A stretch of DNA of 53,270 nt. Origin: Streptomyces sp. NRRL F-2580. Its GTDB lineage: Bacteria > Actinomycetota > Actinomycetes > Streptomycetales > Streptomycetaceae. This document shows, piece after piece, positions 7,605-15,309 of this stretch (its first letter is position 1; every line of letters begins with the position of its first letter). A program made the position numbers and the translations under genes. The stretch lies in the NCBI RefSeq assembly GCF_000720115.1, contig NZ_JOIR01000043.1:1-53270 (forward strand), given 5' to 3'. The notes below the pieces were generated by a model. It was not told the origin of the DNA, did no database searches, and saw nothing but the letters and a program-made list of their open reading frames with translations.

Positions 7605-8807
7605 CTACTCCGCGTCCTCCGCGCCCAGGCCCAGGCCCGGGAGGATGCCCGGGAGGAGGGGCGGGAGGGTGATGTCCGGCCGCGCCTGCTCCGGGGTGCC
7701 AGAGGGGGGCGGGGCCGACTCTCCCGTGGGCGGGTTGAGCAGGTCGCCCGTACCGCCCAGGAGGCCGCCGGCCGGTGGCCGCGTGCTGCCCGAGGGGGAC
7801 GGCGCGGGGCTGCCGGAGGGAGTCCCGGCGGCCGGGGCGGACTGGTGCGCTCCGCTGGGGGTGCCCGGCTTGGGGGAGGTGCTGCCGGGCGTGCCGGTGC
7901 CGCGGGTCTGCTCCGGCGGCTTGGGGAGCAGGCTCTGGAGCGGCGCCACGTCTTCGTCTATGGCCTGGAAGACCGACTCCACCTCACCGCCCACGTCCGT
8001 GAGCTGTGCCGGGAGCCTCTCGCGGAGCTTGCCCCACACGTCGCGGTGGGAGCGGGAGAACGACGACAGCTTCTGGATCGGGCCGAGCGAGCCGTCCCGT
8101 TCGTACGCCGCCTGGAGGAGCCGGTGGCCCTCCTCCGCGTCGTGCTTCACGCCCGCCAGGGCCCGGCGGATCGCGCCCAGGGACTCGTGGTCCAGGTCGC
8201 CCAGCCGGCCCCGTTCCATCAGCCTGCGGGCTTCCGACAGGCGGTTCGAGGCCTGGTCGAGATAGAGCTCGCCCCGGTCCGCGTCGTCGTCGGCCATCCC
8301 CAGCTTCAGGTCCTCCATGCCCCGCTTCACGGGGTAGAGGTGGTCACCGGGCAGGGCGTCGGAACTGGCAGCGGCCACTCCGCTGAAGGCCCCTGCGGCC
8401 ACACCCACGGTGAGGCCGCCCGCTGCGATGCCCTTGGACCAGCGGGAGCGGGGCCGCAATTTCCGGAGCGGGGTCGCCCGGTGGGCGCCGCGGCCGGTCC
8501 GCTGCTCGGGCACCAGAGGGTCCGAGGCGGCACCGCCCCCGGCCCTCTCTTCCAACACCATGGCCTCCATGGCGGCAACGAGCTGGGCTCGCTGCACCAC
8601 CTTGACCTCGGGGTCCAGCACCGGGCGCGGCATTCTTTCGCCGAGCACGCTCGCCAGGGCCAACAACCGGTCGTGGTCGGCAGGTTCGGCAGGTGCCTCG
8701 GACTGCTCGGCCGCCGGGTCCGGTTCCGAAAGATCGGACGGGGTCCGATCCTCCAGGGCCTGGGCGAAGGCGTTCGCCCGCCGGTGCGGAGTCACGTTCG
8801 CGATCAC
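7605..8807 (-). CDS. rsbN: anti-sigma factor RsbN, antagonist of BldN
   Basis: This 400-residue protein is encoded directly downstream of bldN. The N-terminal cytoplasmic part (about 1-120) should bind the sigma factor. One membrane segment follows (GIAAGGLTVGVAAGAFSGVA), then an extracellular DUF5667-like helical domain (DALPGDHLYPVKRGMEDLK onward) and a Ser/Pro/Gly-rich tail. In S. venezuelae RsbN is the membrane-bound anti-sigma factor of BldN (known work). I place the start at GTG 8807 because GAGGAGG lies eight bases upstream; GTG 8816 directly abuts that Shine-Dalgarno sequence. A BldN-like promoter lies upstream at 8938-8966. Confidence 0.92.
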   Translation of the reverse strand: MIANVTPHRRANAFAQALEDRTPSDLSEPDPAAEQSEAPAEPADHDRLLALASVLGERMPRPVLDPEVKVVQRAQLVAAMEAMVLEERAGGGAASDPLVPEQRTGRGAHRATPLRKLRPRSRWSKGIAAGGLTVGVAAGAFSGVAAASSDALPGDHLYPVKRGMEDLKLGMADDDADRGELYLDQASNRLSEARRLMERGRLGDLDHESLGAIRRALAGVKHDAEEGHRLLQAAYERDGSLGPIQKLSSFSRSHRDVWGKLRERLPAQLTDVGGEVESVFQAIDEDVAPLQSLLPKPPEQTRGTGTPGSTSPKPGTPSGAHQSAPAAGTPSGSPAPSPSGSTRPPAGGLLGGTGDLLNPPTGESAPPPSGTPEQARPDITLPPLLPGILPGLGLGAEDAE

Positions 8808-8937
8808 TGGCGGCACCTCCTCTCGTCATGACGATCGACTCCCCAAGGTGTCCGGAAGGTTGCCTTCCTTGAGCACATCCACACTTTCGAGTGAGCGGCT
8901 TCGGGCAGGGCGTGTCCACAGGGGGTCTGCATTCCGC

Positions 8938-8966
8938 ACAACGAGCGTCGCGGCACTTGGGTTACG
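8938..8966 (-). promoter_or_regulatory. candidate BldN-dependent promoter of rsbN
   Basis: On the minus strand CGTAAC (8966-8961) is followed after 17 bases by CGTTGT (8943-8938). This resembles the CGTAAC / CGTTG-type promoters I recall for BldN targets such as bldM p1. It lies about 130 bases before the rsbN start, so a transcript would have a leader of roughly 120 nt. It would make BldN switch on its own inhibitor. The consensus is from memory. Confidence 0.55.
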
Positions 8967-9042
8967 GACGAAGGATGATCGGACCACAGCGTCATCGAGG
9001 GGTCACCGGATGTATGTGAGGTGGTGTTGATTCATGAGGGGG

Positions 9043-9858
9043 TCAGCGGGCGTCGTCCGGGAGGAGGCGGGCCAGCGTGCGGACCGCCCGGTACTGGAGC
9101 GTCTTGATCGCTCCTTCGTTCTTTCCCATGACCCGGGCCGTCTCGGCGACCGAGAGGCCCTGCAGGAAGCGCAGGGTCACGCACTCCTGCTGCTGCGGAT
9201 TGAGCTTCCGGACGGCCTCCAGCAGGGCCGCGTTGGAGAGGGACTCCAGGACGGAGTCCTCGGGGCTGCGCTCGACCTCGTTGGCGTCGAGCATCTCGCC
9301 GGTGGTGACCTCCAGCCGGAAGCGGCTGGACTTGAAGTGGTCCGCCACCAGGTTCCGGGCGATCGTCACGAGCCAGGCGCCGAAGTCGCGGCCCTGCCAG
9401 GTGAAGGTGGAGATCCGGCGCAGTGCGCGCAGGAAGGTCTCGCTGGTGAGGTCCTCCGCGGTCGCCTTCCCTCCGACCCGGTAGTAGATGTAGCGGTAGA
9501 CCGTGTCGCTGTACTGGTCGTAGAGGCGGCCGAAGGCGTCGGCCTCGCCCGCCTGGGCGCGTTCGACCAGGTCCATCATGCGGGCCTGGTCGCTGTCCGC
9601 CGTGGGGCGGCGGGGGGTGGCCTGGGTGCTCGTGCCGGCTGCGCCGTTCGAGCCCCCGGCCGCGCGGCCTCGTCTGCCCACCGTCGCTCCGCCGTCGGTC
9701 AGGGCATAGCAAGGACCGGCCGGGCCGATACCGGCGGGGACCGCGGCGGCGAAGGCGGGGACGGCGTACGCGGTGGGGACGAAGCCGCGCAGGTGGTCGA
9801 GGACCGTTGCGCGCAGCTGAGCCAGGCCCGAGGCGTCAACCCCGACAGGTGGGTACAC
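9043..9858 (-). CDS. bldN: ECF sigma factor BldN (proprotein)
   Basis: The protein has 271 residues. Sigma region 2 starts near residue 95 (ARMMDLVERAQAGEADAF, then TVYRYIYYRVGGKATAEDLT), and region 4 is near 205-265 (LNPQQQECVTLRFLQGLS, then MGKNEGAIKTLQYRAVRTL). The long N-terminal extension is the hallmark of BldN, made as a proprotein whose roughly 86-residue leader is removed in S. coelicolor. BldN directs chaplin, rodlin and bldM transcription for aerial growth. GTG 9858 follows GGGAG. The gene reads toward rsbN with a 235-bp gap. Confidence 0.96.
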   Translation of the reverse strand: MYPPVGVDASGLAQLRATVLDHLRGFVPTAYAVPAFAAAVPAGIGPAGPCYALTDGGATVGRRGRAAGGSNGAAGTSTQATPRRPTADSDQARMMDLVERAQAGEADAFGRLYDQYSDTVYRYIYYRVGGKATAEDLTSETFLRALRRISTFTWQGRDFGAWLVTIARNLVADHFKSSRFRLEVTTGEMLDANEVERSPEDSVLESLSNAALLEAVRKLNPQQQECVTLRFLQGLSVAETARVMGKNEGAIKTLQYRAVRTLARLLPDDAR

Positions 9859-10218
9859 GGGACTCCCAGAGGCAGAGCTTCCATCACGTGCAGTGCGGAA
9901 CCGTTCACCCGTCGTGGCGACAGATGGCCGGTGGCATGCGTTTGAGGAGAATAACGCTTCGTACAGGCAGCGCTACACCCAGTTGCTCAAATCACCGGTT
10001 ACGACACTTCTGTTTCGTGTCGAGGGCATATTCAGTCGCTGTTGGTGATCGATTCTTGATCGCTTGGGCACGCGGAATGGACGCTTCCAAGGAGGCTCGC
10101 GACCGAGTCGGGCAGGCCGGAGTGCCGCGCAGGGGGCGCGGGTAGAGGTGAGCGAATGCCCGGGGCCGCGCCGTGGGGCCGGCGCGGGCGGGGCCGGAGG
10201 GGGCCGGGCCTGCCGTTG
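9859..10218. other. bldN upstream region, no gene seen
   Basis: This is 360 bp between the bldN start and the stop of the HAD-IB gene. The part nearest bldN (about 9940-10070) is clearly richer in A and T than its surroundings and should hold the bldN promoter. I looked for a full BldD palindrome (TNAC-N5-GTNA) and found only TCACCGGTTAC (9991-10001), whose half sites are too close. The rest (10140-10218) is very GC-rich and no convincing hairpin or open frame was found. Confidence 0.5.
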
Positions 10219-11172
10219 TTACTTGCGGCGGCGGTGCAGGGCGATGGCGGCGGCAGCGCCGCCCGCGATGGCGCCGACGCCGGCGGCCGCCGGGACGCCG
10301 ACCTTCACGGCCTTGCGGCCGGTCCGATAGTCGCGCAGCCGCCAGTCGTTGGTCCGGGCATGCTTGCGCAGTTTTGTGTCGGGATTGATCGCGTACGGAT
10401 GTCCGACCAGCGACAGCATCGGGATGTCGTTGTGCGAATCGCTGTACGCGGCGCAGCGCGCGAGGTCCAGGCCCTCGGCGGCGGCCAGGGCGCGGACCGC
10501 CTCGGCCTTGGCGGGGCCGTGCAGCGGCTCGCCGACGAGGCGGCCGGTGTAGATCCCGTCGACGGACTCGGCGACGGTGCCCAGGGCGCCGGTCAGGCCC
10601 AGCCTGCGGGCGATGATCGTGGCCGTCTCCACCGGGGCCGCGGTGACCAGCCACACCTTCTGGCCGGCGTCGAGGTGGGCCTGGGCCAGGGCGCGGGTGC
10701 CCGGCCAGATCCGCTCGGCCATGTACTCGTCGTAGATCTCCTCGCCGATGGCCATCAGCTCGGAGACCTTGTGGCCCTTGACGATGGACAGGGCGCTGTC
10801 GCGGGCGTCCTGCATGTGCTCGGGGTCCTCGACCCCGGCGAGCCGGAACCAGGCCTGCTGCCAGGCGAAGCGGGCGAGTTCGCGGCGCTGGAAGAACTCG
10901 CGCTTGTAGAGGCCGCGGCCGAAGTGGAAGATCGCGGCGCCCTGCATGACGGTGTTGTCGAGGTCGAAGAAGGCGGCGGCGAGGTCGTCGCCGGCGACCG
11001 GGAAATCGGGCTCGGCCGGCGGCTCTTCCCGGGGCGCTTCGATCTCCGGCGCCTCGCTCCCGGCTTCGACCAGCGCGGTCTTGCGGGCGGCCTCCGCCGA
11101 GGCCTCGCCTGCAAGCACGCTCCGCGCGGTTGCGGAGCGTCTACGAGGGGTGAGCCATCCGAGAGCGGCCAT
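10219..11172 (-). CDS. HAD-IB family hydrolase
   Basis: The protein has 317 residues. About 85 variable residues precede motif [15 protein letters not shown]. Motif II is [11 protein letters not shown], and motifs III/IV are [14 protein letters not shown] and [14 protein letters not shown]. This is the subclass IB (phosphoserine-phosphatase-like) pattern. The C-terminus is hydrophobic ([20 protein letters not shown]) and ends in RRRK, so the enzyme may be tail-anchored in the membrane. The substrate is unknown. The start is ATG 11172; no strong Shine-Dalgarno sequence is seen. It is divergent from the glutaredoxin gene. Confidence 0.88.
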   Translation of the reverse strand: MAALGWLTPRRRSATARSVLAGEASAEAARKTALVEAGSEAPEIEAPREEPPAEPDFPVAGDDLAAAFFDLDNTVMQGAAIFHFGRGLYKREFFQRRELARFAWQQAWFRLAGVEDPEHMQDARDSALSIVKGHKVSELMAIGEEIYDEYMAERIWPGTRALAQAHLDAGQKVWLVTAAPVETATIIARRLGLTGALGTVAESVDGIYTGRLVGEPLHGPAKAEAVRALAAAEGLDLARCAAYSDSHNDIPMLSLVGHPYAINPDTKLRKHARTNDWRLRDYRTGRKAVKVGVPAAAGVGAIAGGAAAAIALHRRRK

Positions 11173-11252
11173 GCGGCGAGCATAGCCACTGTGTTCGGTA
11201 CTTCCCGAACCGAGGGGAAACGGAGGCGTTAACACTTCGGGAGAATGGGTCC

Positions 11253-11531
11253 ATGAGCCCTTTGTTGCGCCGTAAGGAAAAGAAGCGTCCCGGCGAGCGG
11301 ATGGTGACGCTGATCGGGAAGCCCGGCTGTCACCTGTGCGACGAGGCCGAGGAGGTGGTCGCGAAGGTCTGCTCCGAGACCGGAGCGCAGTGGGAGAAGA
11401 AGGACATCTCGCAGGACGAGGAGTTGTACCGGCTGCACTGGGAGCAGATCCCGGTGGTGCTCGTCGACGGCGAGCAGCACACCTTCTGGAGGGTGAACCC
11501 GGACCGGCTCCGGCGGGCGTTGGAGGCCTGA
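11253..11531 (+). CDS. glutaredoxin family protein (DUF836-like)
   Basis: The protein has 92 residues and a thioredoxin fold with a CxxC site, [14 protein letters not shown], and the cis-proline segment IPVVLVDG. It is probably a dithiol reductase acting with mycothiol or thioredoxin in the cytoplasm. It is encoded 273 bp ahead of rex on the same strand. It shares a redox theme with that operon, but the Rex operator lies after it, so it is not part of the Rex-controlled transcript. Confidence 0.9.
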   Translation: MSPLLRRKEKKRPGERMVTLIGKPGCHLCDEAEEVVAKVCSETGAQWEKKDISQDEELYRLHWEQIPVVLVDGEQHTFWRVNPDRLRRALEA

Positions 11532-11710
11532 GCTCTTTCCCGGTTACCATCATGGGCGATTTGTGGGGTCTCGGGGGCGTATCTGTGAGGAGTGTGCACG
11601 GTTTTGCCCCCTTTGGGATTTGAACGGGTTCGGCGTGCCGCCGGTTCCGGGTTTACGTGCCGAGGTCGCGTGACCCCGGTCACTTTGCTCGGACAAAGCG
11701 GACACAATCT

Positions 11711-11728
11711 TTGTGCACGCGTTCACAA
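11711..11728. promoter_or_regulatory. Rex operator (ROP) overlapping the rex-hemACD promoter
   Basis: TTGTGCACGCGTTCACAA is an 18-bp palindrome with one mismatch and matches the known ROP consensus TGTGAACNNNTTCACA. Its TTGTGC could itself serve as a -35 box, with TAGCCT 17 bases later as -10. Rex bound here would block RNA polymerase when NADH/NAD+ is low and release when NADH binds. The rex start is 77 bp downstream. Confidence 0.9.
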
Positions 11729-11804
11729 AGGCATAGCCTGCTGTCGACGGGGCGGTCTTGGGACAAGTGACCGCCTGCAGCCCCGCTCATCCCGCAGGAG
11801 CATC

Positions 11805-12611
11805 GTGGCAACTGGCCGAACTCACCGACCGGCGACCCGCAGCCGAGGTATTCCCGAGGCCACTGTCGCCCGGCTTCCGCTGTACTTGCGTGCCCTCACC
11901 GCGCTCTCCGAGCGATCGGTGCCCACGGTGTCCTCCGAGGAGCTCGCAGCCGCCGCCGGAGTCAACTCCGCGAAGCTGCGCAAGGACTTCTCGTACCTCG
12001 GTTCCTACGGCACCCGCGGCGTCGGCTACGACGTGGAATACCTCGTCTACCAGATCTCCCGCGAGCTCGGCCTGACCCAGGACTGGCCCGTCGTCATCGT
12101 CGGCATCGGCAACCTCGGCGCCGCCCTCGCCAACTACGGCGGCTTCTCCGCGCGCGGCTTCCGCGTCGCGGCCCTCATCGACGCCGACCCGGCGATGGCC
12201 GGCAAGCCGGTCGCCGGCATGTCCGTGCAGCACACCGACGACCTCGAGAAGATCATCGAGGAGAACGGCGTCTCGATCGGCGTCATCGCGACGCCGGCCG
12301 GTGCGGCCCAGCAGGTCAGCGAGCGGCTGATCGCGGCCGGGGTCACCTCCATCCTGAACTTCGCGCCGACCGTGCTGTCCGTGCCCGACGGCGTGGACGT
12401 GCGCAAGGTCGACCTCTCCATCGAGCTCCAGATCCTGGCGTTCCACGAGCAGCGCAAGGCCGGCGAGGAAGCGGCCGCCGCTGCCGCCGGCGGCTCCTCC
12501 GTGGGCGGCGCCGCCCCCGCCGCGGCCGTCGTGCCGCCGGCCGGGCGCGCGGCCGCCGAGGCGCGCAAGGGCAACCCCGAGGGTGACCACCCGGCGGTGA
12601 TGCCGGCATGA
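11805..12611 (+). CDS. rex: redox-sensing transcriptional repressor Rex
   Basis: The protein has 268 residues. The N-terminal winged helix (about 20-75) contains ATVARLPLYLRAL and the recognition segment NSAKLRKDFSYLGSYGTRG. The C-terminal Rossmann domain begins with VVIVGIGNLGAALA (NADH-binding GxGxxG). Helix FHEQRK near residue 222 is the domain-swapped C-terminal helix. About 45 residues of Ala/Gly/Pro-rich tail follow and are not in the core family. GTG 11805 follows GCAGGAG. Rex controls respiratory genes and its own rex-hemACD operon in S. coelicolor. The stop overlaps hemA (ATGA). Confidence 0.97.
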   Translation: MATGRTHRPATRSRGIPEATVARLPLYLRALTALSERSVPTVSSEELAAAAGVNSAKLRKDFSYLGSYGTRGVGYDVEYLVYQISRELGLTQDWPVVIVGIGNLGAALANYGGFSARGFRVAALIDADPAMAGKPVAGMSVQHTDDLEKIIEENGVSIGVIATPAGAAQQVSERLIAAGVTSILNFAPTVLSVPDGVDVRKVDLSIELQILAFHEQRKAGEEAAAAAAGGSSVGGAAPAAAVVPPAGRAAAEARKGNPEGDHPAVMPA

Positions 12612-14308
12612 GTCTGCTCGTCGTAGGGCTGAGCCACCGCAGCGCACCCGTCAGCGTCCTGGAGCGGGCCTCGCTGTCCGCGGACGCCAAGATCAAGCTG
12701 CTGCACGACACCCTCGCCGCGGAACCCGCGGCGGAGGCGGCGGTGCTCGCCACGTGCAACCGGATCGAGCTGTACGCGGACGTGGACAAGTTCCACGCGG
12801 GTGTGGCCGAGCTGTCCACGCTGCTGGCCCAGCACAGCGGGGTGGCTCTGGAAGAGCTCACTCCATACCTGTACGTGCACTACGAGGACCGGGCGGTGCA
12901 CCACCTGTTCTCGGTGGCGTGCGGCCTGGACTCGATGGTCGTGGGCGAGGGGCAGATCCTCGGCCAGATCAAGGACGCGCTGGCGCTGGGGCAGGAGCTG
13001 CACACCGCCGGCCGGCTGATCAACGACCTGTTCCAGCAGGCGCTGCGGGTCGGCAAGCGGGCGCACTCGGAGACCGGGATCGACCGCGCGGGCCAGTCAC
13101 TGGTGACCTTCGGGCTGGAGCAGCTGGCCGTGCGGGTGCCGGTCGCGGAGTGGGCCGCGGGGAAGCGGGCGCTGGTCATCGGCGCCGGGTCGATGTCCTC
13201 GCTGGCGGCGGCGACGCTGGCGCGGGTCGGCGTCGCCGAGATCGTGGTGGCGAACCGGACCGCCGATCGGGCGGAGCGGCTTGCGGAGATTCTGGTTGCC
13301 TCGGGCACCGGGGTCACGGCCGTGGCGATCCCCATGGCGGGCGTGCCCGATGAGCTGACACGAGTCGACGTGGTTGTCTCGTGCACCGGTGCGACGGGGC
13401 TCGTGCTGACCGCCGATGACGTGCTCGCCGCCGTGTCCTGGGGCCCTGCCCCAGACCCCGCGCCTCAAACGCCGGCGGGGCTGAAAGAGCGGGGCTCCGT
13501 CCCGGACCCCGCGCCTCAAACGCCGGCGGGGCTGGAGTTGGCCGATGTCGTCGCGCGGCTGGCCGCCGCTGCGCTGACGCATGGGCGGCTGGCTGATGCC
13601 GGGGCGGCTCGGACGATCAGTGCTGCCGTCGAGGCCGACGGGTGTCCGGTGGGGCCCGACGGGCGGGCCGCGCTGACCGGGGTCGACGCGAACTCCCTCG
13701 AACTGCACGGGACCTGGGCCGACCAGGGCGAGGCCGCCGCGCAGCGGCAGCCCCGCAAGGGTGCCCGCAGCCAGGTCGACGCGGCTCCCGTACGGCTGGC
13801 CCTGCTGGACCTGGCCATGCCGCGCGACATCGATGCCGCCGCGCACCGGATCCCCGGGGTGCGGCTCGTCGACATCGAAAGCCTGGCCGAGGCGTCGGCC
13901 GACGCCCCGATGGCGGCCGACGTCGATGCCGTACGCGGCATAGTCGCCGAGGAAGTGGCCGCCTTCGGTGCCGCACAGCGGGCCGCGCACATCACGCCCA
14001 CCGTGGTCGCCCTGCGGGCCATGGCGGCCGAGGTCGTGGCCATGGAAGTGGCGCGGCTCGACGGGCGGCTCCCGGACTTGGACGAACGGCAGCGCGCCGA
14101 GGTCACCCAGACCGTGCGCCGCGTCGTCGACAAGCTCCTCCACGCGCCGACCGTGCGCGTCAAGCAGCTCGCCAGCGAGCCCGGCGGCGCCGGGTACGCG
14201 GAGGCGCTGCGCGAACTCTTCGACCTCGACCCTCAGACGGTTGCTTCCGTCAGCCGGGCGGACGCGGCCGATCCGATGAACGACGACGACCCAGGACGGG
14301 CATCATGA
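12608..14308 (+). CDS. hemA: glutamyl-tRNA reductase HemA
   Basis: The protein has 566 residues, against about 420-470 in most bacteria. The catalytic cysteine is C50 in LATCNRIELY, followed by GLDSMVVGEGQILGQIKDA and the NADPH motif VIGAGSMSSLAA. The C-terminal dimerisation helices end near 540. It makes glutamate-1-semialdehyde for heme, siroheme and cobalamin. The extra length is a variable linker after residue 275 that streptomycete HemA proteins tend to carry. Here the linker includes two tandem copies of a dispersed genomic repeat (residues about 283-309). It overlaps rex and hemC by ATGA junctions. Confidence 0.96.
   Translation: MSLLVVGLSHRSAPVSVLERASLSADAKIKLLHDTLAAEPAAEAAVLATCNRIELYADVDKFHAGVAELSTLLAQHSGVALEELTPYLYVHYEDRAVHHLFSVACGLDSMVVGEGQILGQIKDALALGQELHTAGRLINDLFQQALRVGKRAHSETGIDRAGQSLVTFGLEQLAVRVPVAEWAAGKRALVIGAGSMSSLAAATLARVGVAEIVVANRTADRAERLAEILVASGTGVTAVAIPMAGVPDELTRVDVVVSCTGATGLVLTADDVLAAVSWGPAPDPAPQTPAGLKERGSVPDPAPQTPAGLELADVVARLAAAALTHGRLADAGAARTISAAVEADGCPVGPDGRAALTGVDANSLELHGTWADQGEAAAQRQPRKGARSQVDAAPVRLALLDLAMPRDIDAAAHRIPGVRLVDIESLAEASADAPMAADVDAVRGIVAEEVAAFGAAQRAAHITPTVVALRAMAAEVVAMEVARLDGRLPDLDERQRAEVTQTVRRVVDKLLHAPTVRVKQLASEPGGAGYAEALRELFDLDPQTVASVSRADAADPMNDDDPGRAS
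13454..13534. repeat. two copies of a dispersed Streptomyces repeat inside hemA
   Basis: An identical 30-base block occurs at 13454-13483 and 13505-13534, 51 bases (17 codons) apart. It begins GACCCCGCGCCTCAAACGCC and ends GGCGGGGCTG. I recognise it as a repeat that is very common between genes in many streptomycetes. Both copies are read in the same frame as PDPAPQTPAGL. They lie in the variable linker of HemA. Confidence 0.85.
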
Positions 14309-15309
14309 ACACACGTCCCGACCAGCCGCTGCGGCTCGGTACGCGGCGGAGCAAGCTGGCCATGTCCCAGTCGGGGCACGTCGCCGACGCGGTACGGGCG
14401 ATCACCGGCCGGGCCGTCGAGCTCGTGGAGATCACGACCTACGGCGACGTCTCGCGCGAGCACCTCGCGCAGATCGGCGGCACCGGCGTGTTCGTCACCG
14501 CCTTGCGCGACGCGCTGCTGCGCGGTGAGGTCGACTTCGCCGTGCACTCGCTGAAGGACCTGCCGACCGCGCAGCCCGACGACCTCGTGATCGCGGCCAT
14601 GCCGCTGCGCGAGGACGTGCGGGACGCGCTCGTCGCGCGCGACGGCCTGACCTTCGAGCAGCTGCCCGACGGTGCCCGCATCGGCACCGGGTCGCCGCGG
14701 CGCACGGCCCAGCTCAACCACCTGGCGCTGTCGCTCGGCAAGCGGATCGAGACGGTGCCCATCCGCGGCAACGTCGACACCCGGATCGGCTTCGTCCGCG
14801 ACGGCGAGCTCGACGCCGTCGTGCTCGCGGCCGCCGGCCTCAACCGGATCGGTCGCGGTGACGAGGCGACCGACCTGCTCTCCGTCGACAACGTCCTGCC
14901 GGCCCCCGGCCAGGGCGCCCTGGCGGTGGAGTGCCTCGCGTCCGATACGGACCTCATCGCCGCGCTCGGCGAACTCGACGACCCGCACACCCGGGCCGCC
15001 GTGACCGCCGAGCGTTCTCTGCTCGCCGCCCTGGAGGCCGGCTGCAGCGCACCCGTGGGCGCGTTCGCCGATCTTCCCCCACTCTCGGCTCCGCTCGAGT
15101 GGGGGGACCCCCATGCCGACGGCCAGATTGTCAATGAAATGCGCCTGCGCGGCGTCGTCGGAACCCTCGACGGCTCGACGCTGGTGCAGCTGTCCACCAC
15201 CGGTCCCGTGCCCCAGTCGTACGACGAGGCCATGGCTCTCGGCCGCGAACTCGCGGACGAGATGCTGGCCAAGGGCGCGGCCGGTCTGATGGGGGAGCGA
15301 TCGCTTTGA
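14305..15309 (+). CDS. hemC: hydroxymethylbilane synthase (porphobilinogen deaminase)
   Basis: The protein has 334 residues. It starts with RLGTRRSKLAMSQS and includes HSLKDLPT near 81-88, RIGTGSPRRTAQL, the PGQGALAVEC segment and the cofactor cysteine C247 in LEAGCSAPVGA. It polymerises four porphobilinogens into hydroxymethylbilane. Residues about 257-270 (LPPLSAPLEWGDPH) are encoded by a palindromic repeat insertion that is absent from typical HemC, close after the cofactor-binding loop. The start overlaps the hemA stop (ATGA) and the stop overlaps the hemD start (TTGA). Confidence 0.96.
   Translation: MNTRPDQPLRLGTRRSKLAMSQSGHVADAVRAITGRAVELVEITTYGDVSREHLAQIGGTGVFVTALRDALLRGEVDFAVHSLKDLPTAQPDDLVIAAMPLREDVRDALVARDGLTFEQLPDGARIGTGSPRRTAQLNHLALSLGKRIETVPIRGNVDTRIGFVRDGELDAVVLAAAGLNRIGRGDEATDLLSVDNVLPAPGQGALAVECLASDTDLIAALGELDDPHTRAAVTAERSLLAALEAGCSAPVGAFADLPPLSAPLEWGDPHADGQIVNEMRLRGVVGTLDGSTLVQLSTTGPVPQSYDEAMALGRELADEMLAKGAAGLMGERSL
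15074..15112. repeat. palindromic dispersed repeat inside hemC
   Basis: TCCCCCACTC (15075-15084) pairs with GAGTGGGGGG (15097-15106); the segment continues with ACCCCCAT. I recognise this hairpin sequence as another repeat that is frequent between genes of many streptomycetes. Here it is in frame and encodes about 14 extra residues. Confidence 0.8.

Noticed and set aside
7053..8831. Long plus-strand open frame of 592 codons opposite rsbN
   Set aside because: It lacks any recognisable motif, starts inside the acyltransferase gene and runs antisense to rsbN. High-GC DNA gives long open antisense frames by codon bias.
8804..8995. 63-codon minus-strand frame upstream of rsbN
   Set aside because: It overlaps the rsbN start and candidate promoter, has no Shine-Dalgarno sequence and no recognisable motif.
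9991..10001. TCACCGGTTAC upstream of bldN as a BldD box
   Set aside because: The two half sites are separated by two bases and not five, so it does not fit the known box.
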